A DNA stretch of 44,269 nt from Acidobacteriota bacterium (lineage in GTDB: Bacteria > Acidobacteriota > Thermoanaerobaculia > Thermoanaerobaculales > Thermoanaerobaculaceae), in assembly GCA_003158745.1 (NCBI GenBank), contig PMLC01000119.1:1-44269 (forward strand). Direction: 5' to 3'. The notes beneath the pieces were generated by a model, which made no database searches, was not told the origin of the DNA, and saw only the letters and a program-made list of their open reading frames with translations. Numbering within the stretch: position 1 is the first letter of the stretch; every line of letters starts with the position of its first letter. This document shows, piece by piece, positions 8,358 to 17,019 of this stretch. The position numbers and the translations under genes were made by a program.

Positions 8358-8412
8358 GCAGGCGAGTACGCCGTGGTCCTCGGAGTCGGGGACAGTTCGG
8401 CGTCTCGCCTGC
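8358..8412. other. Long hairpin between convergent genes
   Basis: Bases 8358-8373 and 8398-8412 are inverted copies (GCAGGCGAGTACGCCG / CGGCGTCTCGCCTGC): a 15-bp stem with one bulged base, and a further short pairing (GTCC/GGAC) is possible inside the loop. It lies between the stop of the secreted protein and the 3' end of the convergent HTH gene. No T-run is present, so it may act as a Rho-independent-like barrier, a processing site or a REP-type element. Confidence 0.5.
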
Positions 8413-8474
8413 CGGACTCAGGTGGTGAAGTCGGTCCAAAGCGCTCTTGAACCGGGGCTGGCGTCGGCTGGATT

Positions 8475-8819
8475 TTATTGGGCCTGCTGCTCGAGATGGC
8501 GGAGAAGCTCGCTGCGAGGGATGACGATGCGTCGCCCGATGTGAACCACCTTGATGTGCTGCGGCTCGCTCTCGGGCATCCCGCACCGCTCGCGCAGCTT
8601 ATTGATCCCGATGCGCGTGATCTGCGCCGCCTCGTCGACGGTGTAGGCGAGCTGTGTCGCGAACCTCGTGTCGGCGCGCAGTGCTTTCACCTCGCGCTCG
8701 ATCGCGTCGAGCCTCTCCACGAGCTCCTCGGGAGAGATCGGAAAGCGGGCCTGGGTCGCGGTCATGGGTTGCTGCGGCTTATCGATCTTGCGCTTGCGAA
8801 GGTACTTGTCGAGCTTCAT
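8475..8819 (-). CDS. Excisionase-family helix-turn-helix protein
   Basis: 114 residues from ATG 8819 with GGGAGAGG upstream; a longer start at 8846 is possible. The N-terminus is basic (MKLDKYLRKRKIDK). A short helical segment (about 28-50, ELVERLDAIEREVKAL) precedes a MerR/excisionase-type winged helix (about 58-105), with AYTVDEAAQITRIGINKLRERC and the wing VVHIGRRIVIPRSELLRHL. This fold is used by phage and plasmid excisionases and small regulators. No integrase is nearby, so an ordinary regulatory role is as likely. Confidence 0.78.
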   Translation of the reverse strand: MKLDKYLRKRKIDKPQQPMTATQARFPISPEELVERLDAIEREVKALRADTRFATQLAYTVDEAAQITRIGINKLRERCGMPESEPQHIKVVHIGRRIVIPRSELLRHLEQQAQ

Positions 8820-9128
8820 GGGCCTACCTCTCCCGTCCGTTCTCACCAGCTGCCGATGTTCACGGCACCTGCAATGGTAGTCCTCTCCGACCGCAACAAC
8901 ACGGGGGTGTGGCCCAGCGACTTGGCACCGTTCAAGCCGAGCGCTTGGAACCCAACCTGCCGAACCGGTCGCGCCGCTGGTGTCGAGGAGTGTTCAAGGC
9001 ACGAGCTGAATTGCGGCTCCGCAACGTCCTGCAGAACCTCCAACCCCTTCTTTTCGTCTAGTACAGTGGAGAGGCACCGCGGCACGCGCCGCCAGGCTCG
9101 GGAAGCAGAAGGTGCCGGGGAGTGTACG
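8820..9128. other. 309-base region between divergent small genes
   Basis: No RNA gene, repeat or convincing promoter was found here. Open frames through it look non-coding. Confidence 0.35.
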
Positions 9129-9365
9129 ATGGCTACAATCGCACGTGAAGTCGTTGATCATGAGCGAGTTTCATTCAACCAGCTCGAGCCGACCCCTGTG
9201 ATCCTCGACTGCGGGGAGGATGTCCGGATCGTCGTCCTGCGCTTTGCCGCCCCCCTTCGCGTCGGAGACATGTTCGCGTTGGACGGGACCACGTGGGAGA
9301 TCGTCCGCGCCAAGGATCACACGCGCGGCTGCGTCGCCCGGTCGCTGCCGGAGCCGACGAGCTGA
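9129..9365 (+). CDS. Small hypothetical protein (78 aa)
   Basis: The frame opens at ATG 9129 after a GGGGAG site and reads MATIAREVVDHERV, then VILDCGEDVRIVVLRFA and FALDGTTWEIVRAKDH. The alternating beta-like pattern and compact size suggest a small beta-barrel-like fold, but no family was recognised. It is convergent with the transporter ending at 9524. It could be a chance open frame, but the ribosome-binding site and hydrophobic periodicity favour a gene. Confidence 0.5.
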   Translation: MATIAREVVDHERVSFNQLEPTPVILDCGEDVRIVVLRFAAPLRVGDMFALDGTTWEIVRAKDHTRGCVARSLPEPTS

Positions 9366-9523
9366 GAGTACTGCGGCCGCTGAACACCCTCAAACCGGTC
9401 GCAAGATGCACAAGACGAACAGGCGAGTGGTGATCGCGACCTCAAACGCGAGCGTGTTCCTCGTTCGGATCTTGGCCTTCCGGCGCGGGGCCCGCTCCTT
9501 TGTGGTCTTCCCTCTGGCGAGCG

Positions 9524-10945
9524 TCACGCTCCGGCCGTGTCCGGTGTACGTCGCGTCATGCCCACGCTCCCGGTGCGGAGCCACCGTCTCACGAGCAGGA
9601 GCGCGATGGGACTGATCATAGCGATGCACGCGTAGATCAGCCACATCTGCGAGGTCCGCTGCGGGCCGTTGGCGGGGCAGTAGTTCTTAAGGAACCACCC
9701 CGCATAGAAACCGGTCAGGACCTTGGTCAGGAACCACGGGAACTGGCCGATGCCGATGTAGGCGCCCGTCCTGCCGGGCGGCGCCATCTCGCTGATGAAA
9801 TGGTAGAAGCGGGGCTGCCACATCGATTCGCCGACCGTCATGAAGACGATGTAGGCGAAGAGCGTCCAGGGCGATGGCCCCAGCACAAGGAGGAACGCCG
9901 GGACAGCCATCACCAACGTGCCCCACTGGATCATGTCGAGAGGGTCCTTCCTGACCGTCAGCGCGGCAACCAACGGAGCAAGGAGGAACACGAGGAGCGG
10001 GCTGAGGTTCGAGAAGAACTCGAAGCGCGAGCTGACCCACGGGACGAACGCCCGGTTGATGTACAGGGGCAAGGTGAGCCAGGTGTGCGCGAAGAGGGTC
10101 TGGACGGGAATCAGGATGAAGACGAAGAATGCGAAGCGGCCATCGCGCAACGGGTGCTCGGCAAACCACTGACTGGAGAAGACACGGGCCTTCGTGCCCC
10201 CGCGTGCGGCAATCTCCTGCGCAGAGTTCTCGGGCCGCCTCGCCAGTGCGGCGCGCACTGTCCGCGGCGTGAGGATGAGCGCCGTGACGACCACCGAGAG
10301 GAACGTCAGGCCCGTGTACAGCGCAAAGACGCCGTTGATGCCGTTTGGAGGGAAGGTCTTCGCCGAGGCCTCGCGGACGAAGGGGGACAAGAAACCGGCG
10401 ATGAACGCCCCGAGGTTGTTGACGCCGTAGATGACGCCGAAGGCAACCGCCGAACTGCGCGGGTCGGCGAACTGCTTGACCCCCGAGAACAGAGCCGGCT
10501 GAAGCATGCCGAACCCGGCTGCGACGATCACAAGGCTCAGCGCAGTGAGCAGGAACGCGGGTGAGCCGAAGCTCCCACCGGAGGCGTAGCCGGCGAGAGT
10601 GATGAAGATCCTCCCCACCGCCATGAGCGTGATGGCCAGAAGGAGCACGCGCCGCAGTCCGAGGCGGTCGCCCATCTCGCCGAGGAAGAACATGGCGAAG
10701 GTGATGCCCCCGGTGAACAGCGAGACCACGATGCCGGCCCGGATGTCCCCGAGAGCGACGTTCTCCGAGAGGTACTTCATCAGGAGGGTCAGCACGCCGA
10801 AGTAGGCGATCCCCTCGATGAGGTAGGGAAGGTAGAGGCCCCACATGGCGCGCGGGGCGGCAATGAACGCGCGCACCGTCGTCCTCAGTTCCTGCATCGC
10901 TCTGCCGACTGGCGTTCCTACGCGATCAGCTGTCTGGTCGCTCAT
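9524..10945 (-). CDS. MFS transporter, proton-dependent oligopeptide (POT)-like
   Basis: 473 residues from ATG 10945 with AAGGGAG upstream. About 12-14 hydrophobic segments; an early loop reads GEMGDRLGLRR, the MFS GxxxDrxGrr motif. The middle carries AAGFGMLQPALFSGVKQF and then FGVIYGVNNLGAFIAG, which resemble the two POT signatures (PTR2 family). These transporters import di- and tripeptides with protons, but the N-terminal ExxER motif of classical POTs is not evident, so the substrate is uncertain. It lies 37 bases downstream of the phosphatase-like gene and is probably cotranscribed with it. Confidence 0.8.
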   Translation of the reverse strand: MSDQTADRVGTPVGRAMQELRTTVRAFIAAPRAMWGLYLPYLIEGIAYFGVLTLLMKYLSENVALGDIRAGIVVSLFTGGITFAMFFLGEMGDRLGLRRVLLLAITLMAVGRIFITLAGYASGGSFGSPAFLLTALSLVIVAAGFGMLQPALFSGVKQFADPRSSAVAFGVIYGVNNLGAFIAGFLSPFVREASAKTFPPNGINGVFALYTGLTFLSVVVTALILTPRTVRAALARRPENSAQEIAARGGTKARVFSSQWFAEHPLRDGRFAFFVFILIPVQTLFAHTWLTLPLYINRAFVPWVSSRFEFFSNLSPLLVFLLAPLVAALTVRKDPLDMIQWGTLVMAVPAFLLVLGPSPWTLFAYIVFMTVGESMWQPRFYHFISEMAPPGRTGAYIGIGQFPWFLTKVLTGFYAGWFLKNYCPANGPQRTSQMWLIYACIAMISPIALLLVRRWLRTGSVGMTRRTPDTAGA

Positions 10946-10982
10946 CGTTCTCCCTTGGAGGGGTCCCTGCTGCGAAATGTGG

Positions 10983-12641
10983 TCATCGTACTGAAACGCC
11001 GGCTGCGCCGCCGCTGCGGTCGGCAGGATAGGACGGTACGAGCCGCAGAGGGACCGAGGCGGCGCGCGCCTCATCGACGGCATCGAGCAGCACTCGCCCG
11101 GCCATGTCCCGCGCGACGGGCAAGTCCATGAGGTACAGCACGGTTGCGGTGACGTCCGCGAGCCTCGCGCCCGTGAGGCGCGTGGCCGGCCGAACACCCG
11201 GTCCGGACAAGAAGACGAAACCGTCTGGAGAATCAGTCGGCGAGACGTGCCAGCGGCGCGGGCTTCCTCCGAGGTGGACGAGACGCTGCCACGGCGAGGG
11301 CGGCGCGAGGCCGTACGGCGACACGACCACGAGCAACGTATCCTCCCCCATCGCGAGCCAAAGCGAGCGCAGCTGCTCGTCGAGCAGTCGGGCCGCTTGG
11401 CGGAGGACCTCCTCTCTCTGGCTGCCGGGTTCCTCTGCGGCCCACAATGGACGGAGGTGAGCGGCGAGCTCGCAGTCGATGGCGAGCGCATCCACTGGTT
11501 GCGTGCTCACTCGATTCACGGTGCTAGAGCCGAGAGCGGCTGCGAGCGCAAACGAGCTCTTGGCGTCATCGGCGAGGTCGGGCGCGGATCGGAGAGCTGG
11601 CTCGAGCGCAGCCTTGAAATCGGGATCGAGCGCCGCAAACCCCGCCGCCTCGGCCGACAGAGGTATCGGGACCGTCCAGGCGCCACGGGCGTACCGGGGC
11701 CACCCGGCAACCCCAACCCTGAGTCCGGTAGCCATGAGGACCTGCCACAGGGTCGCTCGCTGGGGAGCAAGACCGGAAGCGCGCTCCCACGCCCGCCACG
11801 GCAGCTGGTGGGGGGAGGGCCACGGTCCGGCCAAGAGAAGGGTGACCGGTTGATCGGTCAACCAGGGAACCCGATACGACAGGCGACCGAGCACGCCATG
11901 GACCGCCGGTGCGCAGCCCGTAACGAGCGTCGCGAGGGTGGCGGATCGTGTGTACGGCCGAACCGTGCGCAGCTGTCCCCATGCTCCCGTCTCCCACCGC
12001 TTGTGAAGGAAAGGCATATCGCCCCGTTCCATGGCCGGAAGCAGCCAGGGAAGGTCTGTACCCTCCCAGGATACGAAGAGCAGGCGGCCGGCGGGCGCGA
12101 AGTGGACGGCCTCTCCGAACGCTGCTGGGGGACGAGGGGGCGGGGTCAGAGCCCAGACCGCCCAGAGACACGTTACCAGCGCACTGGCGAATGCGAGCGC
12201 GCGCGTAAGAGCGTTGCGGCGGGGCCGCCTGCCGATAGCCAGGACCAGGAGGGTGATGGTGAACAAAGCGGCGAGAGACCCCGCGTACGCGAGTCCTTGC
12301 CGATTGTCCGGCAGGAGGAGGTCACGGGTTTCCTCGCGGTTCCACCAAGCCGCCCAGGTGACCACGAGGCCGACCGGGATCATCAGCCATCGCCAGAGCC
12401 CGACGCTGAAGCCCTTCACAGCCCCGAGGTACGGCACCACAAGGGATGCGAACTCGGCGAAGGCGAACAGACTCCCCCCGATCCAGAGGGCTCCCCAGCT
12501 CGTCCATGCGACGAACGCCACGAGCAGCTTGACGAGAGGAGGCGACACGTCCGGCCACAGGAGGAGCTGGAGGGGGGCAAGCGCGGCACCGGCAAACGCG
12601 CCGGCCACCATGCTGTGGCCAAGGCGGCGGAGGTGACGCAT
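10983..12641 (-). CDS. Membrane-anchored, degenerate alkaline-phosphatase-superfamily protein
   Basis: 552 residues from ATG 12641. The first ~170 residues contain about five transmembrane segments; the rest is a phosphodiesterase/alkaline-phosphatase-like domain. Family landmarks are VSWEGTDLPWLL, the nucleophile region TRSATLATLVTGCAP followed by HGVLG, and the C-terminal block FLSGPGVRP..DVTATVLYLMDLP. Where active members have SDHG metal ligands, this protein reads VVSPYG, so it may be catalytically weak or inactive. The substrate class is phosphoesters or sulfoesters of lipids or nucleotides by family. The start codon is only 12 bases from that of divergent pyrK. Confidence 0.72.
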   Translation of the reverse strand: MRHLRRLGHSMVAGAFAGAALAPLQLLLWPDVSPPLVKLLVAFVAWTSWGALWIGGSLFAFAEFASLVVPYLGAVKGFSVGLWRWLMIPVGLVVTWAAWWNREETRDLLLPDNRQGLAYAGSLAALFTITLLVLAIGRRPRRNALTRALAFASALVTCLWAVWALTPPPRPPAAFGEAVHFAPAGRLLFVSWEGTDLPWLLPAMERGDMPFLHKRWETGAWGQLRTVRPYTRSATLATLVTGCAPAVHGVLGRLSYRVPWLTDQPVTLLLAGPWPSPHQLPWRAWERASGLAPQRATLWQVLMATGLRVGVAGWPRYARGAWTVPIPLSAEAAGFAALDPDFKAALEPALRSAPDLADDAKSSFALAAALGSSTVNRVSTQPVDALAIDCELAAHLRPLWAAEEPGSQREEVLRQAARLLDEQLRSLWLAMGEDTLLVVVSPYGLAPPSPWQRLVHLGGSPRRWHVSPTDSPDGFVFLSGPGVRPATRLTGARLADVTATVLYLMDLPVARDMAGRVLLDAVDEARAASVPLRLVPSYPADRSGGAAGVSVR

Positions 12642-12653
12642 AATGGCGGCGGC

Positions 12654-13469
12654 ATGATAGCGCGTCGCGATCTGACCGTGCGCATTGCCGCACGCACAGA
12701 CCTCTCCCCGACATGCTTTCGCTTCATCCTCGAAACCGCCGAGGAGATCGCCGCGGTACCGGGACAGTTTGGGATGGTCACGTGCGGCGCCGGATTCGAT
12801 CCGCTGCTCCGCCGGGCGCTCTCGATCGCGGGAGTTGCGCGGCGCGAGGGTGTCACCCGCGTTGAGTTGATGGTCAAGGAGGTCGGACGGGGAACCAACC
12901 TGCTGCGGCACGCCACGGTGGGGTCAACACTCCGGCTCCTCGCGCCGCTCGGTAACGGCTTCACCCTGGCCCCGGTTGAGGGAACCTGTCTAGGGCTCGT
13001 AGCCGGCGGTATCGGGCTCCCTCCGGTGCTTTTCGCGGCCGAGCGGCTCGCCGCTCGGAACGTTGCGTTCGATCTCTACGTCGGTGCTGCGAGCGGCGGC
13101 GAGCTCCTCGATGTGGAGCGCTGCCGAGCGGCCGCGATCGCCGTCGGAGGCGATCTCGTGCTGACGACCGATGACGGCAGCGCGGGCGAGCATGGCTTCG
13201 TCACCGCCGCCCTGCAACGCCGGCTGGACGGAGGGCAGAGGTACGGCCGGCTACTCGCTTGCGGCCCGAACCCCATGCTTGCTGCGCTGACGCGGCTCGC
13301 GCGCGAGCGGGCGCTCGCTGCCGAGCTGTCGCTCGAGGAGCCGATGGCGTGTGGGGTGGGTGTATGCCTCGGGTGTGTCGTGGAGCTCGAAGACGGGCGC
13401 TACGTGGCCTCCTGCAAGGAGGGGCCGGTGTTCTCGGTTGATCGCCTCGCGGCGAGGTGGTGGCCGTGA
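12654..13469 (+). CDS. pyrK: Dihydroorotate dehydrogenase electron-transfer subunit PyrK
   Basis: 271 residues: an N-terminal FAD-binding barrel (1-100, with the RALSI motif), an NAD-binding domain (about 105-215, AGGIGLPPVLFAAE and ACGPNPML) and a C-terminal [2Fe-2S] domain with C233, C238, C241 and C254. PyrK passes electrons from dihydroorotate oxidation by PyrD to NAD+. The gene overlaps pyrD by four bases (GTGA), as expected for two subunits of one complex. ATG 12654 has little room for a leader because the divergent phosphatase-like gene starts at 12641. Confidence 0.93.
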   Translation: MIARRDLTVRIAARTDLSPTCFRFILETAEEIAAVPGQFGMVTCGAGFDPLLRRALSIAGVARREGVTRVELMVKEVGRGTNLLRHATVGSTLRLLAPLGNGFTLAPVEGTCLGLVAGGIGLPPVLFAAERLAARNVAFDLYVGAASGGELLDVERCRAAAIAVGGDLVLTTDDGSAGEHGFVTAALQRRLDGGQRYGRLLACGPNPMLAALTRLARERALAAELSLEEPMACGVGVCLGCVVELEDGRYVASCKEGPVFSVDRLAARWWP

Positions 13470-14386
13470 GCATTCGCCTGGACACGACGGTAGGTGCGCT
13501 GAAGCTGGCGAACCCGGTCCTTGCGGCCTCTGGGACGTTCGGATATGGCCTCGACCTCCTGGAGTTCTGCCCTCCCGAGTCGCTGGGCGCCATCGTCACC
13601 AAAGGGCTCTCGCCGCGTCCGCGGCGGGGCAATCCAACCCCGCGCATCGTCGAGACCGCCGCGGGGATGATCAACGCGATCGGCCTGCAAAACGTCGGCG
13701 TCGAGGCATTTTGTCGGGAGGCGCTGCCGGAGCTGCGCGCACGCGGCGCGGTGGTCGTGGTCAACGTCTTCGGCGAGCGGATGGAGGAGTACCTCGAGGT
13801 GATCGGGCGCTGCGAAGGCGAGGACGGTCTTGCCGGGTACGAGCTCAACGTCTCGTGTCCGAACGTGACGGCCGGGGGGATGGAATTCGGGCACGACCCC
13901 GCGCCTCTCGAGAGGCTCACTGCGATGTGCCGTGCCGCGACGCGGCGGCCTCTGTGGGTAAAGCTCTCCCCTAATGCTCCGGATCTGGTCGCCACCGCTC
14001 GGGCCGCGCTTGCGGGAGGAGCCGACGCGCTGACGCTCATCAACACGATGCGGGCGATGGCGATCGACGCCGATGCTCGCCGGCCGGTCCTGGCCAACGG
14101 CTGTGGCGGCCTCTCGGGGCCGGCGATCAAGCCGATTGCGCTGCGGATGGTGTGGGAGGTTCACAAGGCACTTCCGGGCGTGCCGATCGTGGGCATCGGT
14201 GGGATCGAGACCGGCCGCGATGTGGTCGAGTTCCTGCTCGCCGGGGCGAGTGCGGTCCAGATCGGGACCGCGATCTTCCGGGATCCTGTGGCACCGCTTC
14301 GGATCGTCGCGGAGCTCGAGAGCTTCTGCGAGGAACACGAGGTCGCGCACGTGGCCGAGCTCACCGGAGGTCTGCAGTGGCGATGA
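13466..14386 (+). CDS. pyrD: Dihydroorotate dehydrogenase class 1B, catalytic subunit
   Basis: 306 residues from GTG 13466 (GTGA overlap with pyrK), with GAGGTGG just upstream; GTGs at 13457 and 13460 are also in frame. The catalytic motif ELNVSCPNV places C131 as the base, which together with adjacent pyrK marks class 1B. FMN-binding landmarks include ASGTFGYG, the substrate loop NAIGLQN, GGLSGPAIKP and VGIGGIETG. It oxidises dihydroorotate to orotate in the cytosol for de novo UMP synthesis. It overlaps pyrF by up to ten bases. Confidence 0.95.
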   Translation: MSIRLDTTVGALKLANPVLAASGTFGYGLDLLEFCPPESLGAIVTKGLSPRPRRGNPTPRIVETAAGMINAIGLQNVGVEAFCREALPELRARGAVVVVNVFGERMEEYLEVIGRCEGEDGLAGYELNVSCPNVTAGGMEFGHDPAPLERLTAMCRAATRRPLWVKLSPNAPDLVATARAALAGGADALTLINTMRAMAIDADARRPVLANGCGGLSGPAIKPIALRMVWEVHKALPGVPIVGIGGIETGRDVVEFLLAGASAVQIGTAIFRDPVAPLRIVAELESFCEEHEVAHVAELTGGLQWR

Positions 14387-15093
14387 CCCGTGCCGAGGCG
14401 GTCAAACGGATCGCGGTGGCGCTGGACACCTCGGACCGCGGTGAGATCGTGCGCCTCGCCAAGGCGTTGCAGGGGCGGGTGGGCACTGTGAAACTCGGAC
14501 TCGAGGCGTTCACGACAGGTGGCCCCGACCTCGTGCGCGAGGTCAACGACCTCGGTACGCCGGTCTTCCTGGACCTGAAGCTGCACGACATCCCAAATAC
14601 CGTGGAGCGTGCGGCCCGCAACATCGCTCGTCTCGGGGTCGCGATGCTGACCGTGCACGCCTCGGGCGGAGGGGCGATGCTGAAGGCGGCGGTGGCCGGG
14701 GCGGCCGCGGCGGAGCGACCGCCGGTCGTCCTCGCGGTCACGGTCCTCACTAGCCTCGACGACGGCACGCTCGCAGATCTCGGCATCCCCGGGGGCGCCG
14801 CGCAGCGGGTGAGCGCGTGGGCCGTGATTGCACGTCGCGCCGGGTGTGGAGGCGTCGTGTGCTCGCCCCAAGAGGCCGCTGCCCTCAGGGGCTCGATTGG
14901 CAGCGGATTCCTGCTGGTGACGCCGGGGATCCGAGCCGCCGGCGAGGCGGCCGGCGATCAGCGCCGGGTTGCTACTCCGGCCTCGGCGGTAGCTGCTGGT
15001 GCGGACATCCTCGTAATCGGTCGACCAATCACCGCGTCCCCCGACCCGACCGCGGCGGCCGACACGATTCTGGCCGAACTCTGCGCGACGTGA
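14377..15093 (+). CDS. pyrF: Orotidine-5'-phosphate decarboxylase
   Basis: About 238 residues. Family landmarks are ALDTSDRG, VKLGLEAF, the catalytic DLKLHDIPNTVE and the C-terminal VTPGIR and ILVIGRPIT phosphate-binding loops. It converts OMP to UMP, the last step of the pathway begun by pyrK/pyrD here. GTG 14377 has CGGAGG six bases upstream; ATG 14383, overlapping the pyrD stop as ATGA, is the alternative and would drop two residues. Confidence 0.95.
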   Translation: MAMTRAEAVKRIAVALDTSDRGEIVRLAKALQGRVGTVKLGLEAFTTGGPDLVREVNDLGTPVFLDLKLHDIPNTVERAARNIARLGVAMLTVHASGGGAMLKAAVAGAAAAERPPVVLAVTVLTSLDDGTLADLGIPGGAAQRVSAWAVIARRAGCGGVVCSPQEAAALRGSIGSGFLLVTPGIRAAGEAAGDQRRVATPASAVAAGADILVIGRPITASPDPTAAADTILAELCAT

Positions 15094-15096
15094 GGA

Positions 15097-15548
15097 GCAT
15101 CGAGTCCGGCATCGCTGGCCCGGTACCAGGAAGGGAAGAGGGAGGTCGACCGGATTTGGGCGCGCTACGCGGAAGTCGTGATGGCGGCTGCCCGGTCTGG
15201 GCTCTTTGACGTTCTCACGCATCTCGACCTCCCGAAGAAATTCGGCTTCGGGCCGACCCGGCTTTTGCGGGTCGGCAGGACGAAATCGTCGCGACCGTTG
15301 CGGCGTCGGGGTGCGCGGTCGAGCTTTCTTCCGCCGGACGCCGAAGGTCCGTCGGCGAGGACTACCCAGCGCCTGCCCTGCTTCGGGAACTCCTGGCTTC
15401 GGGTGTGGTGCTGGTGCTCTCCTCGGATGTCCATGTGCCCGAGGAGGTGGGGTTCGGCTTCTCCGACCTTGTAGCTGCCGCGAGAGCCGCTGGCGTGCAG
15501 GAGGTGATGGTGTTTCGCGGACCTCGGAGAGAACCGATCGTGCTTTGA
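15097..15548 (+). pseudogene. hisJ: Truncated, frameshifted histidinol-phosphatase (PHP family) remnant
   Basis: In the frame of pyrF, just after its stop, the sequence reads RYQEGKREVDRIWARYAEVV and AARSGLFDVLTHLDLPKKFGF (to about 15250). The match then continues in the frame starting at 15252 with ADPAFAGRQDEIVATVAASG, ELSSAGRRRSVGEDYPAPALL, SSDVHVPEEVG and ends [12 protein letters not shown], stop 15546-15548. These pieces follow the C-terminal half of HisJ-type histidinol phosphatases, including the HLD and SDxH metal motifs. A one-base loss near 15248-15251 explains the shift. The N-terminal ~120 residues with the HxH motif are missing, so it is not functional. A sequencing error could explain the shift but not the truncation. 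Confidence 0.8.
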
Positions 15549-15571
15549 CGAAGTTGGTAGAATCACTGGAG

Positions 15572-15595
15572 CCCGCGGTTCGGCGGGTTCTTTTG
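15572..15595 (+). terminator. Rho-independent terminator after pyr/hisJ remnant
   Basis: CCCGC (15572-15576), a 6-base loop, GCGGG (15583-15587), then TTCTTTTG. It lies 24 bases after the hisJ remnant and 27 bases before trxB, so it ends the pyr transcript or attenuates read-through into trxB. Confidence 0.65.
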
Positions 15596-15621
15596 TCGTC
15601 CGGAGGCGGGGAGGAAGCGCA

Positions 15622-16563
15622 ATGGACAGAAGTCATTACCGGGTTGTGATCATCGGCTCGGGTCCTGCGGGGCTGACGGCGGCGCTCTACGCGTCGCGCG
15701 CCGAGCTCGCCCCCCTCGTCATCGACGGAATGCAGCCGGGGGGCCAGCTCACGATCACCACCGAAGTCGAGAACTTCCCGGGCTTCCCGGAGGGGATCCT
15801 GGGCCCGGATCTCATGGCCAAGATCCGCACCCAGGCCGAGCGTTTCGGCACCACGATGATTTTTGACGCGGCGGATGCGGTGGACCTATCTTCGAGGCCA
15901 TTCCGGGTGACCACCGGCAACCACGGTGTCGTAACCGGCGATGCGCTGGTCATTGCGACCGGCGCGTCGGCACGGCTGCTGGGGCTGCCAGCCGAGAGGG
16001 AGCTGATGGGCTATGGCGTCTCGGCGTGCGCGACCTGTGACGGGTTCTTCTTCAAGGACAGGGAGATCGTGGTTGTGGGCGGGGGCGACACGGCGATGGA
16101 GGATGCCACCTTCCTCACACGATTTGCGTCCAGGGTCACGATCATACACCGTCGCGGTGAGCTGCGGGCCTCTCGGATTATGCAGGAGCGAGCAATGTCC
16201 AACCCGAAGATCGAGTTCGCCTGGCACTCGGCTGTCGTGGACATCGTCGGTTCGCGGGAGAAGGGGATCTCGGCAGTCATGCTCGAGGACACGCGCTCGC
16301 ACGAGCTTTGGACCTTTCCGACCCAGGGTGTTTTCATGGCCATCGGCCACCAGCCCAACACCGGGCTTTTCGCCGGTCAGCTCGAGCTGGACAATGCGGG
16401 GTACGTCGTCACGCAGCCCGACTCGACCCGCTCCTCAGTCCCAGGCGTATTCGCGTGCGGCGACGTGCAGGACCATATATTCCGTCAGGCCGTCACCGCG
16501 GCCGGAAGCGGGTGCATGGCGGCGATGGAGGCGGAGCGCTGGCTCGCGGAGCATGGGGCGTAG
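15622..16563 (+). CDS. trxB: Thioredoxin reductase
   Basis: 313 residues with the FAD Rossmann motif [16 protein letters not shown], the redox-active CATC (C136, C139), the NADPH motif [11 protein letters not shown] followed by HRRGELRAS, and the C-terminal [13 protein letters not shown] motif. GGGGAGGAAG lies at normal spacing before ATG 15622. The enzyme reduces thioredoxin with NADPH; a thioredoxin is encoded at 30787. It heads a short run with an iron-sulfur carrier and peptide deformylase. Confidence 0.95.
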   Translation: MDRSHYRVVIIGSGPAGLTAALYASRAELAPLVIDGMQPGGQLTITTEVENFPGFPEGILGPDLMAKIRTQAERFGTTMIFDAADAVDLSSRPFRVTTGNHGVVTGDALVIATGASARLLGLPAERELMGYGVSACATCDGFFFKDREIVVVGGGDTAMEDATFLTRFASRVTIIHRRGELRASRIMQERAMSNPKIEFAWHSAVVDIVGSREKGISAVMLEDTRSHELWTFPTQGVFMAIGHQPNTGLFAGQLELDNAGYVVTQPDSTRSSVPGVFACGDVQDHIFRQAVTAAGSGCMAAMEAERWLAEHGA

Positions 16564-16605
16564 TGGGCGGAATAGCCGTGCTTGGTGCGGGAGTTTGTCG
16601 GTACA

Positions 16606-16623
16606 GGGGGCACCTGTGCCCCC
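16606..16623 (+). promoter_or_regulatory. Perfect hairpin abutting the Shine-Dalgarno site
   Basis: GGGGGCAC (16606-16613), loop CT, GTGCCCCC (16616-16623), immediately followed by the GGAGGG site (16624-16629) of the next gene. The actual loop would open to about four bases. It could tune translation of the IscA-type gene or stall the upstream transcript; no T-run is present. Confidence 0.5.
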
Positions 16624-16634
16624 GGAGGGAAATA

Positions 16635-16961
16635 ATGCTCACAATGACCGAAAAAGCCGTTGACAAGGTCCGCTTCTATGCGGGCGAGATGCCCGAGGCA
16701 AAGGGGAAGGAGCTGCGGATCTTCGTGCAGGGTGGCGGTTGCTCTGGTTTTCAGTACGGGTTCACGTTCGACGAGCGGCAGGAGGGGGACACGGTCGTGG
16801 AGTCCGGCGGGGTGAAGGTCCTGATCGACCCAATGTCGGCCCAGTACCTCAGCGGCTCGACGGTGGACTTCGTGGAAGACCTGCGCGGTGCGGGCTTCGT
16901 CGTCGAGAATCCCAACGCAGTTCGCTCGTGCGGCTGCGGCCACTCGTTCTCGGTGGACTGA
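16635..16961 (+). CDS. Iron-sulfur cluster assembly/carrier protein (IscA/ErpA/HesB type)
   Basis: 108 residues with the three conserved cysteines of A-type carriers: C36 in [11 protein letters not shown], and C99 and C101 in [11 protein letters not shown] 16635 is preceded by GGAGGG. A-type carriers pass [2Fe-2S]/[4Fe-4S] clusters to apoproteins. Possible clients in this window are PyrK (2Fe-2S) and IspG (4Fe-4S), an inference only. It is cotranscribed with trxB on spacing (71 bases) and shares the direction of def. Confidence 0.93.
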   Translation: MLTMTEKAVDKVRFYAGEMPEAKGKELRIFVQGGGCSGFQYGFTFDERQEGDTVVESGGVKVLIDPMSAQYLSGSTVDFVEDLRGAGFVVENPNAVRSCGCGHSFSVD

Positions 16962-17019
16962 AGCCTGGGTACGAGATGAGCTTGCCAGCCGGAGTGCCGC
17001 GGTCTGTGGAGCGACGGGA

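Noticed and set aside
8475-8819. The excisionase-type protein as evidence of a prophage or integrative element
   Set aside because: No integrase, capsid, terminase or attachment repeat was seen near it.
11247-13469. A long plus-strand open frame running through the phosphatase-like gene into pyrK
   Set aside because: The first part is antisense to a well-supported minus-strand protein with family motifs; only the pyrK portion from 12654 is coding.
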